From NCBI GenBank assembly GCA_017471785.1, contig JAFURP010000009.1, positions 1-42,040 of the forward strand: a stretch of DNA of 42,040 nt, in the 5' to 3' direction. The position numbers and the translations under genes are program-made. Source of the stretch: Clostridia bacterium. Lineage in GTDB: Bacteria; Bacillota; Clostridia; Christensenellales; Borkfalkiaceae. The notes beneath the pieces were generated by a model, which was not told the DNA's origin, searched no databases, and saw nothing but the letters and a program-made list of their open reading frames with translations. Shown here one piece after another: positions 24,639 through 32,027 of this stretch; positions within the stretch are counted from its first letter, which is position 1; every line of letters begins with the position of its first letter.

Positions 24639-25808
24639 TTATCCAAGATATTTTTTCAAAGCTTCCGCCTTATCCGTCCTTTCCCAAGCAAAGCCCTCTC
24701 TGCCGAAATGTCCGTACGCCGCCGTAGCCGCAAACACGGGCTTTCGAAGATCGAGCGCGCGAATGATCGCGTACGGGCGCAGGTCGAATTCTTTTTTGAC
24801 GATCTCCACAAGCTCCTCGTCGCTGCGCTTACCCGTGCCGTGCGAATCCACGAACACCGAAACGGGATTTGCCACGCCGATCGCGTACGCCACCTGGATC
24901 TCCAGCTCGTCCGCAAGCCCCGCCGCAACGAGATTTTTGGCAATATACCGACAATAGTACGCCGCGCTCCTATCCACTTTCGTCGGGTCTTTACCCGAGA
25001 ACGCGCCGCCGCCGTGCGCGCATCTACCGCCGTAGGTGTCCACGATAATTTTTCTACCCGTAAGGCCGCTGTCCCCCTCCGGTCCGCCGATCTCAAACCG
25101 CCCCGTGGGGTTGACGAAGAGCTTCGTATTCTCGTCCATAAGCGAAGCGGGTATGACCGCCCCGATCACCAACCTTCGCATATCCTCGCGAATTTGCTCT
25201 TGGGATACCACCGCGTCGTGCTGGGTGGATACGACCACCGCGTCGATACGCTTCGCAACGCCCTCTTGATATTCCACGGTGACCTGCGTTTTTCCGTCGG
25301 GACGGAGATAGGGCAAAAGCCCGTTCTTTCTCACCTCGGTAAGCCTGCGCGCAAGCTTATGCGATAAAGAAAGGGTGAGGGGCATCAGCTCCTCCGTTTC
25401 GCGGCAGGCATAGCCGAACATCATACCTTGATCTCCCGCGCCAAGCTGATCCGCCTCGTCCGCGCCTCCCTCCGATTTTTTCTCCAAGGACGCGTTTACG
25501 CCCATGGCGATATCGGGCGATTGACGATGGATCGCGGTGATTATCTTACATTGATCGTAAGCAAAGCTACCGAAATCGTAGCCGATATTTTTAATGATCT
25601 CCCGCGCCTTTTTCTCGTAATCGATCTCCGCCGTCGTGGTCACCTCGCCCATGATGAGCAGGGTGTCGAACGCCGCCGCGCACTCGATCGCCGCGCGCGC
25701 GGTAGGGTCCTTCGCCAAGATCGCGTCTAAAATACCGTCGGATATATTATCGCACACCTTATCGGGATGTCCCTCGGTAACGCTTTCGCTCGTAAAAAAC
25801 TTCTTCAC
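24639..25808 (-). CDS. metK: S-adenosylmethionine synthetase
   Basis: 389 residues. Makes SAM from methionine and ATP in the cytosol. [13 protein letters not shown] (ATP/phosphate binding), [12 protein letters not shown] (signature 1) and [19 protein letters not shown] (signature 2, P-loop-like) are intact. The start is GTG, chosen because GAGGA lies 9 nt before it and the protein then begins [17 protein letters not shown], as family members do. No SAM-sensing riboswitch fits in the short 5' leader. The promoter is back-to-back with that of the radical-SAM gene, and bioY follows. Confidence 0.97.
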   Translation of the reverse strand: MKKFFTSESVTEGHPDKVCDNISDGILDAILAKDPTARAAIECAAAFDTLLIMGEVTTTAEIDYEKKAREIIKNIGYDFGSFAYDQCKIITAIHRQSPDIAMGVNASLEKKSEGGADEADQLGAGDQGMMFGYACRETEELMPLTLSLSHKLARRLTEVRKNGLLPYLRPDGKTQVTVEYQEGVAKRIDAVVVSTQHDAVVSQEQIREDMRRLVIGAVIPASLMDENTKLFVNPTGRFEIGGPEGDSGLTGRKIIVDTYGGRCAHGGGAFSGKDPTKVDRSAAYYCRYIAKNLVAAGLADELEIQVAYAIGVANPVSVFVDSHGTGKRSDEELVEIVKKEFDLRPYAIIRALDLRKPVFAATAAYGHFGREGFAWERTDKAEALKKYLG

Positions 25809-25842
25809 TTGTAAAATCCTCGTTTTATCGTTATCGTTACCT

Positions 25843-25871
25843 ATTATAATCCTTTTCTATGCGTTTGTCAA
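25843..25871 (-). promoter_or_regulatory. Promoter of metK
   Basis: Minus strand TTGACA (25871-25866), 17-nt spacer, TATAAT (25848-25843): perfect consensus. Confidence 0.9.
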
Positions 25872-25882
25872 GTTATTAGCGC

Positions 25883-25911
25883 TTGCAAAATTTTTTTATC
25901 CGTGCTATAAT
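25883..25911 (+). promoter_or_regulatory. Promoter of the radical-SAM gene, leaderless
   Basis: TTGCAA (25883-25888), 17-nt spacer, TATAAT (25906-25911) with extended TGC. Only 6 nt separate the -10 from the ATG, and there is no ribosome site. The -35 elements of the two divergent promoters are 11 bp apart. Confidence 0.82.
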
Positions 25912-25917
25912 AAAAGA

Positions 25918-26814
25918 ATGAACGGCGTAACGGAACGAGACGAATGGAACGGAATTTTACGAAGCTGCACCCTTTGCCCCGTGGAATGCGGTGCAAACCG
26001 ATTAGAGCGCGTGGGCGCGTGCGGCGTTTCGGGTATCTCCGTCGCAAAATATTATCTTCACCCTTTTGAAGAGCCTTGCGTTTCCTTTGAAAAGGGCAGC
26101 GGCACGATTTTTTTTACGGGCTGCAATTTACGCTGTCCCTTTTGTCAAAATTACGAGCTTTCGCGCGCCGAGCGCGGCAAGCCGCTCACTCCGCACGAGC
26201 TTGCGGATATCTTCAAGCTTTTGGAGGATCAAGGCGCGGAAAATATTTCTCTCGTTACCCCTACCCACGTCTTGCCCTATCTCGTCCGCGCCCTGCGTAT
26301 CTACAAGCCCAAGATCCCCGTCGTATACAACACGGGCGGCTACGAAAAGGTAAGCGCCTTGGAGGCGATCGACGAGTTCGTGGATATTTATTTGCCCGAT
26401 TTGAAATTCTATTCCCCTACCCTTTCCAAGCGATATTTGGGTCGGGAAGATTATTTCGATATCGCAAGCGAGGCGATCGAATTTATGGCGAAAAAGCCCT
26501 TGAATATGACGAGCGGAGGCAAGCTGCTTTCAGGCTTGATCGTACGCCATCTCGTAATGCCCCTTTGCTCGGGCGATTCCAAAGCGATCGTGAAATGGTT
26601 TGCAAACCGCCTGCCCAAGACCGCGTATTTAAGCCTAATGCGGCAATACACGCCGTTTGGGGATATCGAAAAATACCCCGAGCTTTCGCGGCGTATCACC
26701 GCGCGCGAATACGACGCCGTCGTGGATACGGCGCTTGCTTGCGGCGTGGAAAAGCTATTCGTACAGGACGCGGATTCCGCAAAAACGGCTTATATCCCCT
26801 CTTGGGATTTTTAA
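25918..26814 (+). CDS. Radical SAM protein, PflA-like (COG1313 type)
   Basis: 298 residues. The radical-SAM Cys motif CNLRCPFC sits at about residues 68-75 (FFTGCNLRCPFCQNYELS). An extra N-terminal cluster CTLCPVECGANR...ACGVSG (about 17-40) suggests an auxiliary iron-sulfur site, as in COG1313 proteins. VVYNTGGYEKVSALEAID and VDIYLPDLKFY are SAM-barrel signatures. The substrate is unknown; relatives activate or modify proteins. The start is the ATG at 25918, directly at the predicted transcription start, so the message is leaderless. Its stop overlaps the stop of a small convergent gene. An acceptor protein is not evident nearby. Confidence 0.87.
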   Translation: MNGVTERDEWNGILRSCTLCPVECGANRLERVGACGVSGISVAKYYLHPFEEPCVSFEKGSGTIFFTGCNLRCPFCQNYELSRAERGKPLTPHELADIFKLLEDQGAENISLVTPTHVLPYLVRALRIYKPKIPVVYNTGGYEKVSALEAIDEFVDIYLPDLKFYSPTLSKRYLGREDYFDIASEAIEFMAKKPLNMTSGGKLLSGLIVRHLVMPLCSGDSKAIVKWFANRLPKTAYLSLMRQYTPFGDIEKYPELSRRITAREYDAVVDTALACGVEKLFVQDADSAKTAYIPSWDF

Positions 26815-26948
26815 TCGAACACGGTGGATTTGAGCCGTACGATGCGGCTGGTGAGCTTCGCCGCTTTTTCGGGCGTGGCGTACGACATTTCCGCCTCCGA
26901 GCTGCGGATCCTTTCTAAAATTTTACGGGTGTCTTTGGCGTTTTTCAT
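26811..26948 (-). CDS. Small basic protein of 45 residues, unknown
   Basis: Starts with ATG at 26948, reads MKNAKDTRKILERIRSS and ends RLKSTVFD at a TAA that overlaps the radical-SAM stop by two bases. Codon choice matches its neighbours, and it fills the 190-nt gap that would otherwise be empty. It is charged and likely helical (RKILERIRSS; EKAAKLTSRIVRLK), with no membrane segment. There is no clear Shine-Dalgarno (AAAGTAAAAATA before the ATG) and no obvious promoter, so the call rests on codon usage and position. It could be a small regulatory or ribosome-associated protein; I do not recognise it. Confidence 0.55.
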   Translation of the reverse strand: MKNAKDTRKILERIRSSEAEMSYATPEKAAKLTSRIVRLKSTVFD

Positions 26949-27004
26949 TATTTTTACTTTGCGTAAGCTCGCGGCGATTTATGCCGCGCATAAGGATATT
27001 TATT

Positions 27005-28903
27005 ATGCTCGTTTCATTCGATAAGGTACGATTCGGATTTTGCGGCGGCTCCCTTTTGGAGACCGTGACCTTTACCCTGTCCGAGGGAGAGCGCGTGGGA
27101 TTGATCGGCGGCAACGGCGAGGGAAAAACCACGCTTATCCGCTTGCTCTTGGGGGAATTGGAAGCGGAAGACGGCGAAATTTTCCGTAAAAACGGTATGC
27201 GCGTGGGATATTTAGCCCAAAACGGCGGCTACGATTCCTCCAACACCGTCTTTGAAGAAATGCGCGAGATCTTCACCGAGGATATCCGCGCGATCGAAGC
27301 TCTCCGCACGTTGGAAACGGATATTTCTCAAGCGGACGAAACCGGCGCGGAATACCGCGCCCTTTGCGCCAAATACGAAAGCCTCAACCGCAAGATCGCC
27401 GCGCGCGACAGCTATAATTTCGAAGTGCGTATCCGCACCGTTTTGAACGGTATGGGCTTTGGCGAAGCGTACGACCAGCGCATCTCTACGATGTCGGGCG
27501 GCGAAAAGACCCGCTTGAAGCTTTGTCGGTTGCTGCTGGAGGAGCCCGAGCTTTTGATCCTCGACGAGCCCACCAACCACCTCGATATGAAAACGCTCTT
27601 TTGGTTGGAGGACTACCTCGCCTCGTTCAAGGGCGCGATCCTCACCGTGTCGCACGATCGATATTTTCTCGACCGCACCGTGCAAATCGTATACGAATTG
27701 GAAAATAAAAAGCTGTCCGTGTTCAAAGGCAATTATACGAAGTATAAACAGCTCAAAGCGGAAAAGACGGCGCGGCTTTTGAAGGAATACGAAAAGCAGC
27801 AAGAGGAACGGGCGCATATGCAGGAATACGTAGATCGTAACCTCGTCCGCGCGTCCACGACAAAAATGGCGCAATCGCGCCGCAAGGCGCTTGAAAAAAT
27901 GGAGCTCGTGGAAAAGCCGACCTTGCCCCCTCCGCCGCCCCGTTTTTCCTTTACCTATCCCGAAAAATCGTACGAAAAGGTGTTGGAGGTCAACGCCTTA
28001 CGGCTTACGGCAGGCGAAAAAACGCTTGTAAAAGACGTCACTTTTTCGCTTGCGCGCGGTGAGAAATGCGCCGTCGTCGGCGATAACGGCACGGGTAAGT
28101 CCACCCTCGTAAAGGAGCTCGTCAAAAACAAAAATCAAGCCGTCAAGCTCGGGCGTTTCGTCAAGATCGCCTGCTACGATCAGGAAAACGCCAACCTCAA
28201 CCCCGAAAACACCGTTCTCGCCGAGCTTTGGGAACGGCATACCTTATGGGATCAAACCAAGGTACGCGGTATCCTCGCCGCGGCAGGACTCGTTGCGGAG
28301 GATATGGACAAAAAAGTGCGTATGCTCTCGGGCGGCGAACGGGCAAAGCTCGCGCTCGCCGTGTTCGAATGTGAAAACGGTAACACGCTGTTTTTGGACG
28401 AGCCCACCAATCACCTCGACTTGGCGGCGCGCGAAAGCTTGGAGGACGCGCTCAAAGCGTTCGACGGCACCCTTTTGTTCGTTTCGCACGATCGGTACTT
28501 TATCCGCGCTTTGGCAGGAAAAATTTTAGAGCTCGAAAACGAAAAAGCGACCGCCTTTACGGGCAGCTACGACGAATACACCGCCTATAAAACGGCGCAA
28601 AAAGCGGAAAACAAGCCCACGACGAACGGCGTTCAACGCGACCCTGCCCCTATCCAACCGCAAAAGCAAAGCGGTTATCGGAGCAAGGAGGAGCGCGCAC
28701 AAAACGCGCGTAGACAAACGCGCGTTAAAAAAATCGAAACGGAAATATCCGCCTTGGAAGAGGAGGAAGCCGCGGTAAACGCCTCGCTTGCCGACCCCAA
28801 GATCACGGGCAATTTCGCTCTTTTGAGCGAAAAATGCAACCGCCTCGAGCAGATCAAATCGGCGCTCGACGCTCTCTATCAAGAATACGAAACCCTCATT
28901 TGA
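27005..28903 (+). CDS. ABC-F family ATPase (Uup/EttA/YdiF-like)
   Basis: 632 residues: two ABC cassettes joined by a linker and no membrane segments. First cassette: Walker A GGNGEGKT (35-42), signature SGGEKTRL, Walker B LLILDEPTNHLD. Second: GDNGTGKST, signature SGGERAKL, LFLDEPTNHLD. A basic, helical arm lies between them (KAEKTARLLKEYEKQQEER), and a C-terminal coiled-coil follows (KKIETEISALEEEEAAVNASL). ABC-F proteins act on the ribosome E site as translation factors or antibiotic-resistance proteins. Which class cannot be settled by eye. The start is the ATG at 27005 after AAGGAT. Confidence 0.93.
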   Translation: MLVSFDKVRFGFCGGSLLETVTFTLSEGERVGLIGGNGEGKTTLIRLLLGELEAEDGEIFRKNGMRVGYLAQNGGYDSSNTVFEEMREIFTEDIRAIEALRTLETDISQADETGAEYRALCAKYESLNRKIAARDSYNFEVRIRTVLNGMGFGEAYDQRISTMSGGEKTRLKLCRLLLEEPELLILDEPTNHLDMKTLFWLEDYLASFKGAILTVSHDRYFLDRTVQIVYELENKKLSVFKGNYTKYKQLKAEKTARLLKEYEKQQEERAHMQEYVDRNLVRASTTKMAQSRRKALEKMELVEKPTLPPPPPRFSFTYPEKSYEKVLEVNALRLTAGEKTLVKDVTFSLARGEKCAVVGDNGTGKSTLVKELVKNKNQAVKLGRFVKIACYDQENANLNPENTVLAELWERHTLWDQTKVRGILAAAGLVAEDMDKKVRMLSGGERAKLALAVFECENGNTLFLDEPTNHLDLAARESLEDALKAFDGTLLFVSHDRYFIRALAGKILELENEKATAFTGSYDEYTAYKTAQKAENKPTTNGVQRDPAPIQPQKQSGYRSKEERAQNARRQTRVKKIETEISALEEEEAAVNASLADPKITGNFALLSEKCNRLEQIKSALDALYQEYETLI

Positions 28904-28921
28904 TATTTTTTCGAAAAACGC

Positions 28922-28950
28922 TTGACAAACGCGCCGTAATATGATATCAT
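28922..28950 (+). promoter_or_regulatory. Promoter of the SPFH-RHH operon with palindromic -10
   Basis: TTGACA (28922-28927), 17-nt spacer, TATCAT (28945-28950). The -10 lies in the palindrome ATGATATCAT, and a related AATATCA follows 5 nt later, so a repressor could bind there. Confidence 0.75.
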
Positions 28951-28983
28951 TTTAATATCAAATCCATACGGAGGTTTTCATTC

Positions 28984-30006
28984 ATGGAAGAAATTTTGTT
29001 GCAAAACAAGAAACACGGTATGCGTACGCTGATCGTTTGTATACTGTTAGAGCTGGCTTCTTTGGCGGGCTTGATCGTCGGCGGTATTCAAATGGAAACG
29101 AGCGAGAGCGCGGCTTGGGTGGTTTTGTTCGTCGCGAGCCTTCTCCTGCTGTGCGTGGCTTGGATTCCCCTTATCGGGCTGCGTATTTTGAAGCCGCAGG
29201 AAGCGCTTGCGCTCACGCTGTTCGGTAAATATATAGGCACGCTCAAGGGCGAGGGCTTTTACGCGATCAATCCTTTTTGCGTAGCCGTCAACCCCGCCGC
29301 AAAAACCAAGCTCAACCAAAGCGGCGACGTAGGTAATAAATTGGCTTCGAGCGGCTCCTCGGACGTTACCGCGCTTGCCGCGGAGCTTATGAATAAGCGC
29401 ATTTCCCTCAAGATCATGACCTTGAACAACAACCGCCAAAAGATCAACGATTGCCTCGGCAACCCCGTGGAGATCGGTATCGCGGTGATGTGGCGCGTGG
29501 TAGATACGGCGAAAGCGGTATTCAACGTAGATAATTATAAGGAATATTTGTCCTTGCAATGCGACAGCGCGCTTAGAAACGTGGTACGCGTATACCCCTA
29601 CGACGTTGCGCCCAACGTAGACACTACGGGCGACGGCGTGGCGGACGACGGCAGCTTGCGCGGCTCGAGCGAGATCGTAGCTTCGCGTATCCGCGACGAG
29701 ATCCAAGAGCGTGTGAACGAAGCGGGTATCGAAATTATCGAAGCGCGTATCACCTATCTTGCGTACGCGCCCGAAATCGCGGCGGTGATGCTGCAACGCC
29801 AACAAGCTTCGGCTATTATCGACGCGAGAAAGATGATCGTAGACGGCGCGGTGGGTATGGTAGAGATGGCGCTCGCGCGCTTGAACGAGGGCGGTCTCGT
29901 TCAGCTTGACGAGGAAAGAAAGGCGGCGATGGTATCCAATCTTCTCGTCGTGCTTTGCGGCAACCACGACGCACAGCCCGTCGTGAACGCAGGAAGCTTA
30001 TATTAA
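28984..30006 (+). CDS. SPFH/Band-7 domain membrane protein
   Basis: 340 residues. Two N-terminal hydrophobic segments ([20 protein letters not shown] and [21 protein letters not shown], about 14-68) are followed by an SPFH domain: [31 protein letters not shown], then [30 protein letters not shown], then [27 protein letters not shown]. The [12 protein letters not shown] helix near the end is typical of flotillin-like proteins. Such proteins organise membrane microdomains or hold protease complexes. Ribosome site ACGGAGG. A small ribbon-helix-helix gene follows 65 nt downstream, an association I believe recurs in many bacteria. Confidence 0.9.
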   Translation: MEEILLQNKKHGMRTLIVCILLELASLAGLIVGGIQMETSESAAWVVLFVASLLLLCVAWIPLIGLRILKPQEALALTLFGKYIGTLKGEGFYAINPFCVAVNPAAKTKLNQSGDVGNKLASSGSSDVTALAAELMNKRISLKIMTLNNNRQKINDCLGNPVEIGIAVMWRVVDTAKAVFNVDNYKEYLSLQCDSALRNVVRVYPYDVAPNVDTTGDGVADDGSLRGSSEIVASRIRDEIQERVNEAGIEIIEARITYLAYAPEIAAVMLQRQQASAIIDARKMIVDGAVGMVEMALARLNEGGLVQLDEERKAAMVSNLLVVLCGNHDAQPVVNAGSLY

Positions 30007-30071
30007 CGAATAAAAGAAACGCGGCGTACGCCGCTTGTGTACGGAGTACACAAAAAAGGCAGGTGAAAATT

Positions 30072-30275
30072 ATGAGCGACAACGGAAAAAAGCAAGTCCC
30101 CTTGCGGTTATCCCCGAAACTGTATAACGCGATTGCGGCTTGGGCGGAGGACGATTTCCGCTCGGTGAACGGGCAGATCGAATACCTGCTTTCCGAGTGC
30201 GTGCGCCAACGCAAGAAAAACGGCAAATACGTTTCGGACGAAATAGACGTGCCGCCCGAATTAGATATCGAATAA
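30072..30275 (+). CDS. Arc-like ribbon-helix-helix DNA-binding protein
   Basis: 67 residues. [44 protein letters not shown] is the whole Arc/MetJ fold: one strand that dimerises into the DNA-contacting ribbon (QVPLRL) and two helices. The C-terminus is acidic ([13 protein letters not shown]). The ribosome site is AGGTG, with a terminator straight after. It likely represses its own operon, perhaps at the palindrome in the SPFH promoter; that is inference. A toxin partner is absent, so an antitoxin role is unlikely. Confidence 0.87.
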   Translation: MSDNGKKQVPLRLSPKLYNAIAAWAEDDFRSVNGQIEYLLSECVRQRKKNGKYVSDEIDVPPELDIE

Positions 30276-30280
30276 ACGAA

Positions 30281-30306
30281 AAAGCGCGGAATTTTCCGCG
30301 CTTTTT
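30281..30306 (+). terminator. Terminator of the SPFH-RHH operon
   Basis: AAAGCGCGGAA-TT-TTCCGCGCTTT stem followed by a T-run. Confidence 0.9.
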
Positions 30307-30326
30307 ACTTTCGGGGAATAAAATTA

Positions 30327-30355
30327 TTGACATTTCCCGTTTTATGGAGTATAAT
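30327..30355 (+). promoter_or_regulatory. Promoter of the tRNA-Ser unit
   Basis: TTGACA (30327-30332), 17-nt spacer, TATAAT (30350-30355). Transcription from it would include the partial tRNA copy at 30379 before the real tRNA. Confidence 0.88.
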
Positions 30356-30378
30356 AATACTCGCAACGAACGGAACGA

Positions 30379-30460
30379 GCAGGCGTATCGAAGCGGTCAT
30401 AACGAGAGTGGTCGTGTAAGGAGCGTAGCGACGGAATAGCGAAGCGTCCAAACCGTTTGG
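30379..30460 (+). pseudogene. Partial tRNA-Ser copy in the tRNA leader
   Basis: Positions 30379-30406 repeat the first 28 nt of the downstream tRNA-Ser (30477-30504) without a mismatch: acceptor 5' strand, D-arm and base 26 region. The anticodon region is replaced by 43 nt (30407-30449) where the tRNA has 10 nt, but an 11-nt word AAACCGTTTGG then matches again (30450-30460 versus 30515-30525). No variable arm, T-arm or acceptor 3' strand follows. It cannot fold as a tRNA alone. It could pair with the 3' half of the real tRNA in the precursor. Confidence 0.8.
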
Positions 30461-30476
30461 AATCAAAATTACATAA

Positions 30477-30565
30477 GCAGGCGTATCGAAGCGGTCATAA
30501 CGAGGCGGTCTTGAAAACCGTTTGGGTGCAAGCCCACGGGGGTTCGAATCCCTCCGCCTGCGCCA
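30477..30565 (+). tRNA. tRNA-Ser (anticodon UGA)
   Basis: 89 nt including an encoded CCA. Acceptor GCAGGCG pairs with CGCCTGC; discriminator G then CCA. Anticodon loop CTTGAAA gives TGA in a 5-bp stem. A long variable arm (TGGG-TGCAA-GCCCA) marks it as a class II serine tRNA, and the T-arm is GGGGGTTCGAATCCCTC. The D-arm is TCG...CGA. It has a consensus promoter and its own terminator. The region 30307-30667, otherwise gene-free, contains only this tRNA, its promoter, the partial copy, the terminator and the leader of the next gene. Confidence 0.96.
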
Positions 30566-30591
30566 AAGCCCCGAATTATCGGGGCTTTTTA
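30565..30591 (+). terminator. Terminator of tRNA-Ser
   Basis: AAAGCCCCGA-ATTA-TCGGGGCTTT stem followed by T, beginning immediately after the CCA end. Confidence 0.88.
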
Positions 30592-30667
30592 TTTATATAT
30601 TCATAACGTGGTTTACGTTCGCATTTTTCGTGACCGAACGCCAATACTGATCGCGTGGAGGGTCTTT

Positions 30668-31363
30668 ATGTTCGGGATCAATACCGTTTATTGGATACTC
30701 ATCAATTCGGTGAGTTCCTTCGTGTTCCTTTTTATCATCTCCAAATTGCTGGGCAAAAAACAAATCGCGCAATTGGAGTTTATCGATTACGCCGTGGGGA
30801 TTTCCCTCGGCTCCATCGCCGCGGAATGGGCGTTCACCGACGAGCAGCCCTTTTATCATTTTATGATCGCTATGTCCGTATACTTCTTGCTCGCGCTCGG
30901 CGTGGCGCTGATCGGTCGGAAAAACAGCTTTTTCAAAAGACTGTTTAAGGGGAAGCCCGTCACCCTCGTTTACGAGGGTAATATCCGCTACGACGGCTTG
31001 GCGAAAAGCAAAATAGACGTCAACGACCTGCTTTCTATGCTCCGCGAAAACGGGTATTTCGATATCGCCGACGTGGAATACGCCATATTCGAAACGAGCG
31101 GCAGACTCTCCGTCCTACCCAAGGGGGACCAAAAGCCCGTCGTTATGGAGGATATCGACAAGCGCAAGATCAAAAAAGCTTCGCTTACGAACGTCCTCGT
31201 CGTGGACGGCGCGGTTTCCAAATCGGGTTTAAGCGAGTTAAACAAGGACGAGGCTTGGCTGTTCAAAAAATTACGCGTAAGCGGCAAGCGGGACTTGAAA
31301 AACGTTCTTTTGGCTACCTACGACGACGCTACGAAAAAGCTCAACGTGCATTATAAGGAATAA
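30668..31363 (+). CDS. DUF421 (YetF-like) membrane protein
   Basis: 231 residues. Three N-terminal hydrophobic helices (about 3-27, 42-60 and 68-84), then a soluble DUF421 domain: KPVTLVYEGNIRYDGLAKSKIDVNDLLSMLRENGYFDIADVEYAIFETSGRLSVLPK. The 'G.....M.k..is..dLl..LR..g....deV..AilE..G.lSv..k' order is diagnostic of YetF/YdfR proteins. Recent work links relatives to the spore membrane or to ion homeostasis, so function remains unclear. The start is the ATG at 30668 behind GGAGGG. It is convergent with the SOD gene, only 3 nt apart, with no terminator between. Confidence 0.9.
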   Translation: MFGINTVYWILINSVSSFVFLFIISKLLGKKQIAQLEFIDYAVGISLGSIAAEWAFTDEQPFYHFMIAMSVYFLLALGVALIGRKNSFFKRLFKGKPVTLVYEGNIRYDGLAKSKIDVNDLLSMLRENGYFDIADVEYAIFETSGRLSVLPKGDQKPVVMEDIDKRKIKKASLTNVLVVDGAVSKSGLSELNKDEAWLFKKLRVSGKRDLKNVLLATYDDATKKLNVHYKE

Positions 31364-31366
31364 TCC

Positions 31367-31861
31367 CTATCCCATGATCTCGCCGCAGGCGATCTTCCTT
31401 CCTGCGTTCCCCGACGGTTGCGTGGAAAAATCGTCCGGCTCGGAATGGACGATCACCGTTTTCCCGACGATCTCCTTCGCCGTAAAACGGTCGCTTAAAA
31501 ACGCCGAAAACGCGTAACCGTTCGCTCCGAAAAGAGGCGGCATATCCCCTGCGTGATAGGGATGCGGACACTCCGAGGGATTATAATGATTTCCTGCGTT
31601 GGCAAACGGGTCGGCGGCGTTGCCCAAGCAGCTTCCGCCCTCGTGGATATGAAAGCCGAAGATCGGGCTTTCGCAAGCCCCTTGCGGCGCGGGCAATCCT
31701 TTTATCTCGGCGATCGTAACGACGCCGTATTCCGTTTGGTAAAAACGCACTACGCCCGTAATATCGAGGTTTTTTCCAACCCCCTGCACCCTCGCCCAAG
31801 CCTGCGGTCTCTGACCGAACACCATCGTAAAATTCGGATAACGATTATTATTTTTTTGCAT
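31367..31861 (-). CDS. sodC: Cu/Zn superoxide dismutase family protein, no signal peptide
   Basis: 164 residues. All metal ligands of Cu/Zn SOD can be aligned: GFHIHEGG (two Cu His), GNHYNP (bridging His), the Zn loop PHPYHAGDMPPL (two His and Asp), TVIVHSEPDDF (fourth Cu His) and the active-site Arg in SGNAGRKIACGEI. The disulfide Cys pair (GSCLG and IACGE) is present. There is no signal peptide, so it is probably cytoplasmic, as in other Clostridia copies. The start is the ATG at 31861 with GAGGTG; an upstream in-frame ATG has no ribosome site. Confidence 0.9.
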   Translation of the reverse strand: MQKNNNRYPNFTMVFGQRPQAWARVQGVGKNLDITGVVRFYQTEYGVVTIAEIKGLPAPQGACESPIFGFHIHEGGSCLGNAADPFANAGNHYNPSECPHPYHAGDMPPLFGANGYAFSAFLSDRFTAKEIVGKTVIVHSEPDDFSTQPSGNAGRKIACGEIMG

Positions 31862-31969
31862 AACACACCTCGTATACATCATACGCCCAAACGCTTGAAG
31901 GTGTTACAACTCCAAGATCTTTAGAGTAAAACCCTGCCAAAACGCAAGATTTTCGTACCAATCAGCCCC

Positions 31970-31998
31970 TTGACGGAAGCGTGAAAGTATGCTACAAT
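31970..31998 (+). promoter_or_regulatory. Promoter of the DUF4838 gene
   Basis: TTGACG (31970-31975), 17-nt spacer, TACAAT (31993-31998) with extended -10 TGC. Confidence 0.8.
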
Positions 31999-32027
31999 AA
32001 AAGCATATCCTTGTGAGGAAGAAAAAG

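Noticed and set aside
25809..25865. SAM-sensing riboswitch upstream of metK
   Set aside because: The transcribed leader is only about 30 nt and shows no aptamer-like structure.
25636..25917. Longer N-terminus for the radical-SAM protein
   Set aside because: It would run antisense through metK and across both promoters; the ATG at 25918 sits at the predicted transcription start.
30072..30275. Antitoxin of a toxin-antitoxin pair
   Set aside because: The fold is ribbon-helix-helix but no toxin gene lies on either side; the partner is an SPFH protein.
30379..30460. A second functional tRNA
   Set aside because: There is no anticodon stem-loop in place, no T-arm and no 3' acceptor strand after the copied 28 nt.
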